DNA of 43,871 nt from Streptomyces sp. MH60 (lineage in GTDB: Bacteria > Actinomycetota > Actinomycetes > Streptomycetales > Streptomycetaceae): assembly GCF_002939385.1 (NCBI RefSeq), contig NZ_MULI01000062.1:1-43871 (forward strand), read 5' to 3'. The notes under the pieces are model-generated. The model saw only the letters and a program-made list of their open reading frames with translations. It was not told the DNA's origin and ran no database searches. The position numbers and the translations under genes were made by a program. Positions within the stretch are counted from its first letter, which is position 1; the number at the start of each line of letters is the position of its first letter. Below are positions 7,389-15,297 of this stretch, piece after piece.

Positions 7389-8791
7389 AAGCGGGCCATC
7401 CAGGACTCGACCTCGTCCGCGCCGCGGGGCAGGCCCGCCGACAGGTTCTCGTGGCCGTCCTCGGTGACGACCAGGTCGTCCTCGATCCGGACGCCGATGC
7501 CACGCCACTCCTCGGGCACGGTCAGGTCGTCCGCCTGGAAGTACAGGCCCGGTTCGACGGTCAGGCACATGCCCGGCTCCAGCAGGCCCTCCACGTACTC
7601 CTCCGTGCGGGCCCGCGCGCAGTCGTGGACGTCCAGGCCCAGCATGTGACCGGTGCCGGCCATGGTGAAGCGGCGTTGCAGGCCCAGCTCGTACGCCCGC
7701 TCGGCGGGGCCCTCGATGAAGCCCCACTCCACCAGCCGCGCCGCCAGGTGGCGTTGGGCGGCCTCGTGGAAGTCGCGGTACGCGGCGCCGGGCTTGACCG
7801 TCGCGATCCCGGCCTCCTGGGCCTCGTACACGGCGTCGTAGACCTCGCGCTGAAGCGGCGTGAAGGTGCCGCTGATCGGCAGGGTGCGGGTGACGTCGGC
7901 GGTGTAGAGGGAGCGCGTCTCCACGCCGGCGTCCAGGAGCAGCAGGTCCCCCGGGCGGACCGGGCCGTCGTTGTCCGTCCAGTGCATGATGGTGGCGTGC
8001 TCGCCGGCGGCGCAGATCGTGCCGTAGCCCACCGCGTTGCCCTCCAGGCGCGCCCGGCGGAAGAAGGTGCCCTCCAGCCAGCGCTCCGAGGAGGCGACCG
8101 CCCGGGACAGCTCGCCCACGACGTCGGTGAAGCCGCGCACCGTGGAGTCCACCGCCTTGCGCAGCTCCCCGAGTTCCCAGGCGTCCTTGACCAGGCGCAG
8201 GTCGCTGAGCGCGTCCTCCAGCTCGTCGTCCCGCTCGGCGTCGGTGCTGACGGCCGCCTCCAGGGCGGGGTCGACCCCGCGCACGATCCGGGTCCGTACG
8301 CCCCGGGTGGCGGCCAGGTCGGCGGCCGCGGTGCGCACGTCGCGGCACGGCAGGCCGAGCACGCGCTCCGACTCGGCGAGCGAGCGGCGCCGGCCGGTCC
8401 ACAGTTCGGCGTGGGCGCCGGTCCAGAACTCGTCGTCGTCCCGGCTGTCCCGGGGCAGTTGGTAGCAGTAGGCGTCGTGTCCGCCGTCCGCGCGGGGTTC
8501 GAGCACCAGGGCTCCGTCCCGGGCCTGGTCACCGGACATGTGCACATACCCGGAGTACGGGCGGAAGGGGTAGGTGTCGTCGTTCGAGCGGACCTTGAGG
8601 TTGCCCGAGGGGACCACCAGCCGTTCGCCGGGGAACCGCGCCGAGAGCGCCGCACGGCGCCGGGCCGCGTACGGGGCCTGTTCGGCGGGCGTGAGGTCGT
8701 GCCGCTCCGTGTCCGCCCAGCCCGTGCGCATCAGGGCGGACAGCTCCGCCGAGAGCTTCGGGTACAGGCTGTTCTTCCGACGGTTCGCCAC
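7379..8791 (-). CDS. pepP: Xaa-Pro aminopeptidase (aminopeptidase P)
   Basis: This cytoplasmic metallopeptidase of 470 residues releases the N-terminal residue when proline is second. It has the creatinase/aminopeptidase-P layout: an N-terminal domain (about 30-200) and a pita-bread catalytic domain. The five metal ligands are all present: Asp287 in LLDAGVE, Asp299 in TADVTRT, His382 in GTGHMLGLDVHD, Glu413 in VEPGLYF and Glu437 in GVRIEDD. GTG 8791 is chosen because GAAGGAAGG ends 8 nt upstream; the open frame continues to 8875 without support. It is divergent from a LuxR-type regulator gene over a 15-bp palindrome. S. lividans is known to have two PepP enzymes. Confidence 0.94.
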   Translation of the reverse strand: MANRRKNSLYPKLSAELSALMRTGWADTERHDLTPAEQAPYAARRRAALSARFPGERLVVPSGNLKVRSNDDTYPFRPYSGYVHMSGDQARDGALVLEPRADGGHDAYCYQLPRDSRDDDEFWTGAHAELWTGRRRSLAESERVLGLPCRDVRTAAADLAATRGVRTRIVRGVDPALEAAVSTDAERDDELEDALSDLRLVKDAWELGELRKAVDSTVRGFTDVVGELSRAVASSERWLEGTFFRRARLEGNAVGYGTICAAGEHATIMHWTDNDGPVRPGDLLLLDAGVETRSLYTADVTRTLPISGTFTPLQREVYDAVYEAQEAGIATVKPGAAYRDFHEAAQRHLAARLVEWGFIEGPAERAYELGLQRRFTMAGTGHMLGLDVHDCARARTEEYVEGLLEPGMCLTVEPGLYFQADDLTVPEEWRGIGVRIEDDLVVTEDGHENLSAGLPRGADEVESWMARFAG

Positions 8792-8861
8792 GTCGTGCAC
8801 CTTCCTTCGCTGGTTCTTCCGCCCGGACGGTACCGCCTCGTGACGGGCTCCGGGGCTCAGG

Positions 8862-8876
8862 AGTGCCAGTGGCACT
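8862..8876. promoter_or_regulatory. 15-bp palindrome between pepP and the regulator gene
   Basis: AGTGCCA-g-TGGCACT is a perfect palindrome in the divergent promoter region. It ends 28 bp upstream of the -10 of the rightward regulator, the zone of its -35 box, and could be an autoregulatory operator. Confidence 0.4.
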
Positions 8877-8904
8877 GATCGGCCACCACGGGACCGGGCG
8901 GGCC

Positions 8905-8910
8905 GATAAT
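8905..8910 (+). promoter_or_regulatory. -10 box giving a leaderless regulator mRNA
   Basis: GATAAT stands 6 nt before the ATG at 8917, so transcription should begin at or next to the start codon. There is no Shine-Dalgarno sequence, in keeping with a leaderless mRNA. Confidence 0.5.
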
Positions 8911-8916
8911 CGCCTC

Positions 8917-9900
8917 ATGGCGAACGAGAGACTCGGCGAGTCCCTGCGCGTACTGGGGCTCGATCCCACGGCCTGCCGGGTGTATCTGGCCCTGCTGGAG
9001 CTGTCCCCCGCGCCGCTGGCGGCGATCGGCGCGGCGACCGGCCTGAGCGGAGCCCGGCTCACCGCGGCGTACGCCACCCTGGCGGACACCGGTCTGGCCA
9101 GTGCCGCGGCCGGGGGCGCGGACGTGGTGGCCCCGGTGCCGCCCGCGGCGGGCCTGGAGGTGCTCGCCCGGCACCGGGCGGCCGAGCTGGAGAAGTCGCG
9201 TGTCGCCGTCGGGGGCGCGTTCGAGTCGTTCCGGCGTCGGCGGCTCGCCGCCTACAACGACGGCCTCGTCGAGGTCGTCACCGGGGAGGACGTCGGTCCG
9301 AGGATGCGTCAGGCGTGGGCCAGTGCCCGCGAGCAGATCCGGCAGTTCGAGTCCCCTCCGTACGTCCACCTGGCGGGCGCGACCGACGACGCGCTCGCGA
9401 CGCTGGCCCGCGGGGTGACGCAGCGGGTCGTCTACGCGCGCGAGGCGCTGGAGCGGCCCGGCCAGCTCGAGCACGTCATCGAACCCTGTGTCGAGGCGGG
9501 TGAGCAGGCCAGGGTGCTGCCGTCGGTGCCGGTCAAGCTGCTGATCATCGACGAGGCGTACGCGCTGGTGTCGTTGTCGATCAGGGACGTCGACGTGCAC
9601 AACACCATGCTGGTGGTGCAGCCCTGCGGTCTGCTCTCCGCGCTGACGGCCCTGTTCGAGCAGACCTGGCGCGAGGCCGTCCCGCTGCACGGCCTCGCGC
9701 CCCGCCCCGCCGGGCTCCCGCCGGCCGACCGGCGTCTGCTGCGGCTCCTGGCCGGCGGCGCGACCGACGAGGTCGCCGCGCGCGAGCTGGGCATCAGCCG
9801 CCGTACGCTGTTCCGCCGCCTCCAGGTCCTCATGGCCCGCCTCGGCGCAGCGAACCGTTTCCAGCTGGCCCTGCAGGCCCAGCGCGCGGGCTGGCTGTGA
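8917..9900 (+). CDS. LuxR-type HTH regulator with TrmB-like N terminus
   Basis: This encodes 327 residues. The N-terminal 70 residues (LGLDPTACRVYLALLELSP then SGARLTAAYATLADTGL) resemble a TrmB-type winged helix. A middle region around FRRRRLAAYND and VTGEDVGPRMRQAW resembles the ligand-sensing part seen in Streptomyces TrmB/LuxR hybrids. The C-terminal 60 residues form a LuxR-type HTH (LAGGATDEVAARELGISRRT then FRRLQVLMARLGAANR). It is probably a cytoplasmic transcription factor of unknown signal. ATG 8917 is chosen over 8863 because homology to helix-turn-helix sequence begins there and a -10 box lies 6 nt upstream. It is divergent from pepP, which it might control. Confidence 0.88.
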   Translation: MANERLGESLRVLGLDPTACRVYLALLELSPAPLAAIGAATGLSGARLTAAYATLADTGLASAAAGGADVVAPVPPAAGLEVLARHRAAELEKSRVAVGGAFESFRRRRLAAYNDGLVEVVTGEDVGPRMRQAWASAREQIRQFESPPYVHLAGATDDALATLARGVTQRVVYAREALERPGQLEHVIEPCVEAGEQARVLPSVPVKLLIIDEAYALVSLSIRDVDVHNTMLVVQPCGLLSALTALFEQTWREAVPLHGLAPRPAGLPPADRRLLRLLAGGATDEVAARELGISRRTLFRRLQVLMARLGAANRFQLALQAQRAGWL

Positions 9901-10105
9901 ACCCGCCCGGGACCGGCGACGGCCGCGACGTTGGTCCGGCCCCGGGCGCGCACGCGGTCACGGCGCCCGGTACGGCTCGGGGAGTTCCCCACGCGGTCGC
10001 CCGGCGGCCGGTCGGCGCGGGGCGGCTGCCCGCTCTGAACATCACGGGCCGCGTGGCCGTACCTCTCGGCAGATCGTCACGCATCCACCCCGGAAGGGAC
10101 CCAGC

Positions 10106-10603
10106 ATGACCAGCGCCTCGTTTCATCCCGCAGCGGGACCGGCCCGTCGTACCGTCGTGGCGGCGGCCGGGGCGGCGGGACTCACCGCCGTGCTGGCCGC
10201 CTGCTCAGGCTCGGACGACGACGCGTCCGGCGACACCGGCACCGCTCCCTCCGGCAGCCCCTCCCAGGAGGCGGGCGGCAGCGGTTCGGGCGGCGGCGAG
10301 AACGCGGGGGCCGGGGCCGCCCTCGCGGCGACGGCCGACATCCCCGAGGGCGGCGGGAAGGTCTTCCCGGACCAGAAGGTGGTGGTGACCCAGCCCGCGG
10401 CAGGCGACTTCAAGGCGTTCTCCGCCACCTGCACCCACCAGGGCTGCGCCGTGAAGAGCGTGGCCGACGGTCTCATCAACTGCCCCTGCCACAACAGCAG
10501 CTTCTCGATCACCGACGGCAGCGTGCAGGGCGGTCCCGCGCCCAAGCCGCTGCCGGCCGTGCAGATCACGGTCAGCGGGGACTCGATCCGGCTGGCCGGA
10601 TGA
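10106..10603 (+). CDS. Rieske [2Fe-2S] lipoprotein
   Basis: This is a 165-residue exported iron-sulfur protein. The N terminus has a twin arginine (14-15, ARRTVVAAAG) and a lipobox L-A-A-Cys33, so it is probably a Tat-exported lipoprotein. A Ser/Gly/Asp-rich linker runs to about residue 75. The Rieske cluster ligands are Cys109 and His111 in CTHQGC, and Cys126 and His129 in CPCHNS; Cys114 and Cys128 can form the conserved disulfide. It is a small soluble-type Rieske domain, not the cytochrome bc1 subunit, which is larger and has membrane helices. GGAAGGGA lies upstream of the ATG. Its stop overlaps the start of the next gene in ATGA. The electron-transfer partner is unknown. Confidence 0.93.
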   Translation: MTSASFHPAAGPARRTVVAAAGAAGLTAVLAACSGSDDDASGDTGTAPSGSPSQEAGGSGSGGGENAGAGAALAATADIPEGGGKVFPDQKVVVTQPAAGDFKAFSATCTHQGCAVKSVADGLINCPCHNSSFSITDGSVQGGPAPKPLPAVQITVSGDSIRLAG

Positions 10604-11067
10604 CCGTGACGCAGCGCCGGGGGCGCCGGATCATGATGACCCCCGGCGAGCTGGAGGCGTTCCTCACCACCCAGCGCACCTGCCGGGTCGCCACCGTCTC
10701 GGCCGGCGGCGCCCCGCACGTGAGCACCCTCTGGTTCGTCTGGGACGGTGCCTCGATGTGGCTCTACTCGGTGGTGCGCAGCCGGCGCTGGACGGACCTG
10801 CGGCGCGATCCGCGGGTCGCGGTCGTCGTCGACGCCGGTGAGGAGTACGACGAGTTGCGCGGCGCGGAGCTGTCCGGCCGGGTGGAGTGCGTGGGCGAGA
10901 CGCCGCGCACCGGTGAGCTGTGCGCCGAACTCGACTTGCCGGAGACGCTGTTCGCCCGCAAGAACTTCGGCCTCCACGAGATGCCGCACGACGGCCGGCA
11001 CGCCTGGCTGCGGCTGACGCCGGAGAAGGTCGTCTCCTGGGACTTCCGCAAGCTGGCGTCCGGGTAG
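10600..11067 (+). CDS. PPOX-class (pyridoxamine-phosphate-oxidase-like) split-barrel protein
   Basis: This is a 155-residue cytoplasmic protein with the split beta-barrel pattern: TTQRTCRVATVSAGGAPHVS, then LWFVWDGASMWLYS, then RRDPRVAVVVDAGEEYDEL. The family binds FMN or coenzyme F420; the particular cofactor is not decidable here. Its ATG overlaps the TGA of the Rieske gene (ATGA), which implies coupled translation, so the two may share a redox task despite the predicted different compartments. ATG 10633 (MMTPGELEAF) is a possible alternative start, since homology begins near there. The downstream gap to the convergent LysR gene is GC-rich and holds short repeats of GGCGGCGCCC. Confidence 0.87.
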   Translation: MTVTQRRGRRIMMTPGELEAFLTTQRTCRVATVSAGGAPHVSTLWFVWDGASMWLYSVVRSRRWTDLRRDPRVAVVVDAGEEYDELRGAELSGRVECVGETPRTGELCAELDLPETLFARKNFGLHEMPHDGRHAWLRLTPEKVVSWDFRKLASG

Positions 11068-11170
11068 CCCGGCGGCGCCCACGGCGAGAGGCGGGCCCGG
11101 CGGCGCCCGTCCGGCCGCTCACTCCGGCCGGCCGCTCCCCGTCCGGCCCACCTCCCCCGCCGGTCGTCGC

Positions 11171-12082
11171 TCACCCCGTCCGGTCCACCTCCCGCGCCGT
11201 CGCCCGCAGCGCGTCCACCGCCGCCCGGATCGACGGGCGGCGGTCGGCGTCCGCGCGCCAGACCACGTACACGTGCCGGCGCACCCGCTGCTTCAGCGGC
11301 ACGGTGACCACCGCGGCGGGCATCGGATGGCGCCCGAGCAGGGGTGCGATGCACACGCCGAGCCCCGCGGCGACCAGTCCGAGCTGGGTGTGGGTCTCGG
11401 CGGCGCGATGGCCGACGATCGGCTCGATGCCCTTCGAACGCAGGGTGAACATCAGCCACTCGTGGCAGAACTCGCCCTCGCCCCACGTGATCCACTCGTC
11501 CTCGGCGAACTCGGCGAGGTCCACCTCGTCCCGGCCGGCCAGCCGGTGGCCGACGGGCATGGCGACGTCGGCCGGGTCGTCCAGGAGCGGCGCCTTGACC
11601 AGGCCGTCGGGCAGCGGCATCGGCTTGTTGTACCAGTCGAGCACGACGGCCAGGTCCAGGTCGCCGCGCACCACGCCGTTGACCCCGCGCTCCGGCTCCA
11701 GCTCCGAGGAGCGGATGCGCAGCGCGGGGTGCTCGGTGCGCAGGGCGGCCAGCGCGGCGGGGAAGAGTCCGCGGGCGGCCGTCGGGAACGCGGACAGCCT
11801 CAGCTCGCCCGCCACCTGTCCGCGCTGCGCCTCCAGGTCGGCCTGGGCCAGCTCGACCTGGGAGAGGATGCGGGCCGCGTGCTCGGCGAGCAGCCGGCCG
11901 GCGTCCGTGAGCCGCACGCCGCGCCCGTTCTTCGCGAGGAGCCGCTGACCGGCCTCCCGCTCCAGTTTGGCCATCTGCTGGGAGACGGCCGAGGTGGTGA
12001 TGTGCAGTCCGGCGGCGGCACCGCTGACCGATCCGTGCCGGGCGAGGGCGTCGAGGGTCCGCAGGCGCTCCAGGTTCAACAT
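11171..12082 (-). CDS. LysR family transcriptional regulator
   Basis: This 303-residue LysR regulator has an N-terminal winged helix (NLERLRTLDALARHGSVSGA, HITTSAVSQQMAKLEREAG, LTDAGRLLAEHA, residues 1-65) and a C-terminal effector-binding domain. It is divergent from an EamA transporter gene 74 bp away, and LysR regulators commonly control the divergent neighbour. There is no Shine-Dalgarno sequence at ATG 12082, but TAGCAT stands 7 nt upstream, so the mRNA is probably leaderless. A direct repeat of TGCTACGAGA covers that -10 and recurs 33 bp away. The ligand is unknown; export of a metabolite by the neighbour suggests the regulator senses that metabolite. Confidence 0.92.
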   Translation of the reverse strand: MLNLERLRTLDALARHGSVSGAAAGLHITTSAVSQQMAKLEREAGQRLLAKNGRGVRLTDAGRLLAEHAARILSQVELAQADLEAQRGQVAGELRLSAFPTAARGLFPAALAALRTEHPALRIRSSELEPERGVNGVVRGDLDLAVVLDWYNKPMPLPDGLVKAPLLDDPADVAMPVGHRLAGRDEVDLAEFAEDEWITWGEGEFCHEWLMFTLRSKGIEPIVGHRAAETHTQLGLVAAGLGVCIAPLLGRHPMPAAVVTVPLKQRVRRHVYVVWRADADRRPSIRAAVDALRATAREVDRTG

Positions 12083-12090
12083 GTAAGCGA

Positions 12091-12133
12091 TGCTACGAGA
12101 TATTCGGTGCGAAATCTCGATTGTGCTACGAGA
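12091..12133. promoter_or_regulatory. LysR-type operator region
   Basis: TGCTACGAGA occurs at 12091-12100 and again at 12124-12133, exactly 33 bp apart (three helical turns). Between them CGAGAT (12096-12101) pairs with ATCTCG (12114-12119), and TTCG (12103-12106) with CGAA (12110-12113). The latter includes a T-N11-A-like dyad. The first copy covers the -10 box TAGCAT (12090-12095, minus strand) of the regulator gene. Confidence 0.5.
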
Positions 12134-12156
12134 ACGGCTGCTTCATCGTTGCCGGC

Positions 12157-13149
12157 ATGAGCAGCGTCCCGTCCTCCTCCGCCTCCGTTCCCTCCTCGCC
12201 ACGCCGCGTCCTCGACTGGCGGCTGCGCTTCGGGCTCCTCGCCCTCGTCTGGGGTTTCAGCTTCCTCTTCATGAAGGTGGGCACCGAGAGCTTCGCCCCG
12301 TTCCAGGTCACGCTCGGTCGGCTGGCGTTCGGTACGGCTGTGGTGGCCGCGGCCATGGCGGTGAAGCGGGAGCGGCTCCCGCGCGGGGCGTGGACGTGGG
12401 TGCACCTGACGGTCGCCGGGTTCCTGCTCAACGCGCTGCCGTTCTCCCTGTTCGCCTTCTCGGAGCTGACGATCCCGTCGTCGCTCGCGGGCATCTGCAA
12501 CGCGACCTCGCCGTTGTGGGGCATGGCCCTGTCGCTGGTCGCCCTGTCCGAGGACCGCCCGACGCGCCGCCGGGTGGCCGGTCTCGGCATCGGCTTCCTC
12601 GGCGTCCTGACGGTGCTGGGCGTCTGGCAGGGCTTCCACGGCCTCGACGTCACGGGCACGGCGCTGGCCCTGCTGGCCTCGTTCAGCTACCCGGTCGGCT
12701 GGATCTACGTCCGCCGCACCCTGGCCGGGTCCAGCCACTCCCACCTCTCGCTGACCGGGGCCCAGCTGGGTCTGGCCACGCTGCAACTGGCCGCCGTGAC
12801 GCCGGTGTTCACCTCGGTGCCGACCGCCTTCCCGGTGCTCCCCGTGCTGGCGGTCGCGGCCCTGGGCGTCCTCGGCACCGGGCTCGCCTTCCTGATCCAG
12901 TACGACCTGGTCGCCGAGGTCGGCCCGACGACGGCCCAGATGGTCACGTACTTCACCCCGGTCATCGCCACGGCCGCGGGTGTCGCGCTGCTCGGCGAGT
13001 CGCTGTCCTGGTCGACGCCGGTCGGCGCGGCCGTCGTCCTCGCCGGCGCGGCGCTGACCCAGTCCCGCCCCAGGACCGGCCGGAGCCGCACCGCGACCGC
13101 ACCGTCGCCGCGGACGTCGCCGGGGGTACGTGAGGGGTCGCGGGTCTGA
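12157..13149 (+). CDS. EamA/DMT family transporter
   Basis: This is an integral membrane protein of about 330 residues with ten predicted helices in two EamA repeats. The first begins LRFGLLALVWGFSFLFMKVG and the second around LDVTGTALALLASFSYPVGW. It ends with the typical TYFTPVIATAAGVALLGESL motif. The family exports amino acids, metabolites or drugs; the substrate here is unknown. ATG 12157 is preferred to TTG 12121 because CATCGT lies 7 nt upstream, in line with a weak leaderless promoter, and because the operator repeats would otherwise lie in the gene. The divergent LysR gene is the likely regulator. The last 25 residues are basic and cytosolic. Confidence 0.9.
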   Translation: MSSVPSSSASVPSSPRRVLDWRLRFGLLALVWGFSFLFMKVGTESFAPFQVTLGRLAFGTAVVAAAMAVKRERLPRGAWTWVHLTVAGFLLNALPFSLFAFSELTIPSSLAGICNATSPLWGMALSLVALSEDRPTRRRVAGLGIGFLGVLTVLGVWQGFHGLDVTGTALALLASFSYPVGWIYVRRTLAGSSHSHLSLTGAQLGLATLQLAAVTPVFTSVPTAFPVLPVLAVAALGVLGTGLAFLIQYDLVAEVGPTTAQMVTYFTPVIATAAGVALLGESLSWSTPVGAAVVLAGAALTQSRPRTGRSRTATAPSPRTSPGVREGSRV

Positions 13150-13189
13150 GGACCGGGGCCGCTCGGGGCCACGTCCTGGTGGAGCCCGC

Positions 13190-14527
13190 TCAGACGTAGC
13201 TGCGTGGCGGTCCCGCCCCCGGGCCCACCGCCGCCGCGACCGCCGCCGCCAGCGGCCCGGTATCCTCCTCCCCCAGCGTCGAGACGGTGATCCGGATGCC
13301 GGGCGGCGCCCCCAGGCGGAAGCGGGCGCCGGGGGCCACGGCCCAGCCGGCGTGCAGGAGCCGGGCGACGGCGCCGGTCTCGTCCGGCACCGGGATCCAC
13401 AGGTTCATGCCGCTGCGCCCGTGTCCGGTGACCCCGTGTTCGGCCAGGGCGCCGAGGAGCGCGTCCCTGCGCCGCCCGTACACGCCCGCCACCGCGCGGG
13501 CGTCCACCGCGCCGTCGGCCCACAGCCGGGCCACGGCCCGCTGGGTGATGCGGCTGACCCAGCCGGGGCCGAGCCGCTGCCGTCCCCGCACCCGGTCGAG
13601 CGTGAGGGGGTCCCCGGTGAGCACGGCGAGCCGCAGGTCGGGGCCGCATGCCTTGGCGGCGGAGCGGACGAAGGCCCAGCCGCGGGTCGTACCGGCGAGG
13701 GGATGCAGCGGGAGGTCGACGATGCCGTGGCCGTGGTCGTCCTCGATGAGCAGTGTCCCGGGGTGGTCGCGCAGCACGGACCGCAGGGCACGCGCGCGTG
13801 CCGGGCCCACCGCGGCGCCCGTCGGGTTCTGCGCGCGGTCCGTGACCACCAGGGCCCGGGCGCCGGCCGCGAGGACCCGGCGCACGTCCTCGGGCAGCGG
13901 TCCCTGGTCGTCGACTCCGACGGGGACCGTGCGCAGCCCCAGCGCGGGTACCAGGTCCAGGAGGCTGCCCCAGCCGGGGTCCTCGACGGCGACGGCGTCA
14001 CCCGGCTTGAGATGGGCCGCGAGGACCCGCTCCATCGCGTCCAGCGAGCCGGACGTCACCGCCACGGGCCCGTCCGGCACACCGTCGGCGTCCAGTTCGG
14101 CCCGCGCGACCCGGGCCAGCTCCGGGTCCACGGGCGCGTGCCCGTACAGCACCGGTTCGCGGTCGCCCTGTCCGGCCGCCGCGGCGAAGACCGGGCCCAG
14201 CGCGGGCAGCAGCGCCGGGTCCGGATTGCCGTCGGACAGGTCGCGCACGCCCGGAGGAACGTCGACGCGGATGAACTCCCGCCCGGTGGTGGCCGGCTTC
14301 GCGCGCACCCGGCTGCCCCGCCGCCCGGCCGTCTCGATGACCCCGCGTTCACGCAGGGTGCGGTAGGCGGCGGCGACGGTGTTCGGATTGACCCCGAGCC
14401 GCTGCGCCAACTCCCGCATCGGCGGCAGGGGTTGTCCCGGTCGCAACTCTCCCGAGCCCACCGCCCGCTCGACGCTCGCGGAAATCTCCGCTGCGCCCCG
14501 CCCTGTGATCCGATACTCTCCTAGCAC
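13190..14527 (-). CDS. MocR-type regulator (GntR HTH fused to aminotransferase)
   Basis: This 445-residue PLP-binding transcription factor has an N-terminal GntR winged helix (1-70; PPMRELAQRLGVNPNTVAAA) and a linker, then a class-I aminotransferase-like domain. The PLP site is recognisable: NPTG (234-237), Asp263/264 in IEDDHGHG, and Lys292 in SAAKACGPDLRL. MocR proteins sense PLP or amino compounds and often control vitamin B6, GABA or amine genes. GTG 14527 is used; CATAAT lies 7 nt upstream, so the mRNA appears leaderless. The divergent gene encodes a pyridoxamine-oxidase-like protein, which fits B6-linked regulation, although that link is inference. The 12-bp palindrome between them is the likely operator. 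Confidence 0.92.
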   Translation of the reverse strand: MLGEYRITGRGAAEISASVERAVGSGELRPGQPLPPMRELAQRLGVNPNTVAAAYRTLRERGVIETAGRRGSRVRAKPATTGREFIRVDVPPGVRDLSDGNPDPALLPALGPVFAAAAGQGDREPVLYGHAPVDPELARVARAELDADGVPDGPVAVTSGSLDAMERVLAAHLKPGDAVAVEDPGWGSLLDLVPALGLRTVPVGVDDQGPLPEDVRRVLAAGARALVVTDRAQNPTGAAVGPARARALRSVLRDHPGTLLIEDDHGHGIVDLPLHPLAGTTRGWAFVRSAAKACGPDLRLAVLTGDPLTLDRVRGRQRLGPGWVSRITQRAVARLWADGAVDARAVAGVYGRRRDALLGALAEHGVTGHGRSGMNLWIPVPDETGAVARLLHAGWAVAPGARFRLGAPPGIRITVSTLGEEDTGPLAAAVAAAVGPGAGPPRSYV

Positions 14528-14534
14528 AAAGCCA

Positions 14535-14550
14535 ATTATGCACTAGTGCA
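14535..14550. promoter_or_regulatory. leaderless promoter and palindromic operator between MocR and PPOX genes
   Basis: On the minus strand CATAAT (14540-14535) is a -10 box 7 nt before the MocR GTG. The perfect palindrome TGCACTAGTGCA (14539-14550) overlaps it. CTAGTGCAA (14543-14551) is echoed by CTAGCACAA (14521-14529), 22 bp away, like the direct repeats found in MocR operators. Confidence 0.5.
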
Positions 14551-14562
14551 ATGGAGAGCGTC

Positions 14563-15249
14563 ATGCAGGGGACCACGGGGACGCCGTCGCAGCCCACCGG
14601 CACCTATCCGCCCACCGACCGCACCGTCCCCACCCGCTCCCCCGACCGGGCCGCGTACGACAAAGAGCTGGTGCACTCGATACTCGACGAGGGCTACGTC
14701 TGCCACCTCGGCTTCGTGCGCGACGGCGCCCCGGTGGTCCTGCCGACGCTGTACGGCCGGGTGGGCGAGCGGCTCTACGTGCACGGCTCGACGGGCTCGC
14801 GCCCCCTGCGGATGACGGGCGCGGCCGACCCGGGGCTGCCGGTCTGCCTGACGGTGACGCACGTGGACGCGCTGGTGCTGGCCCGCTCGGCCTTCCACCA
14901 CTCGATCAACTACCGGTCGGTGGTGGTGCACGGCACGGCGTACGAGGTGACGGATCCCGAGGAGCGGCGCACGGCTCTGGACGCCCTGGTCGACCACGTG
15001 GTCCCGGGCCGTTCCCGCGATTCGCGGCCGGCCAGCAAGAGGGAACTGGCCGCCACCGCCGTGATCCGCCTCGACCTGGACGAGGTCTCCGCCAAGCTCC
15101 GCACCGGCGGGGTGAATGACGAGCCGGAGGACCTGGCCCTCCCACACTGGGCCGGTCTCGTCCCGTTGCGCAAGGGGTACGGGGCTCCGGTCGCCGACCC
15201 GGACCTGGCCCCCGGCACGGCGCTGCCCGACTACCTGTCGGCCGGGTGA
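14563..15249 (+). CDS. PPOX-class flavin-nucleotide-binding protein
   Basis: This encodes about 228 residues of the pyridoxamine-5'-phosphate-oxidase-related, flavin-nucleotide-binding family. Landmarks are DEGYVCHLGFVRDGAPVVLP, YVHGSTGSRPLRM, VCLTVTHVDALVLARS and FHHSINYRSVVVHGTA. The conserved HHS-NYRSV segment contributes to the cofactor pocket. The protein is cytosolic and its reaction is unknown; related proteins bind FMN, F420 or haem. ATG 14563 is preferred because GGAG lies 6 nt upstream; ATG 14551 directly abuts the operator palindrome. It is divergent from the MocR gene and closed by a strong hairpin at 15270-15295. Confidence 0.88.
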   Translation: MQGTTGTPSQPTGTYPPTDRTVPTRSPDRAAYDKELVHSILDEGYVCHLGFVRDGAPVVLPTLYGRVGERLYVHGSTGSRPLRMTGAADPGLPVCLTVTHVDALVLARSAFHHSINYRSVVVHGTAYEVTDPEERRTALDALVDHVVPGRSRDSRPASKRELAATAVIRLDLDEVSAKLRTGGVNDEPEDLALPHWAGLVPLRKGYGAPVADPDLAPGTALPDYLSAG

Positions 15250-15269
15250 CACCGGCCCGCGCGGGAGGC

Positions 15270-15295
15270 GCGGGGCCCCTCGGGAGGGGCCCCGC
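15270..15295. terminator. bidirectional hairpin between convergent genes
   Basis: GCGGGGCCCCTC (15270-15281) and GAGGGGCCCCGC (15284-15295) form a perfect 12-bp stem with a minimal loop. It lies between the PPOX gene ending at 15249 and the EamA gene ending at 15298, and can serve both. Confidence 0.7.
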
Positions 15296-15297
15296 CG

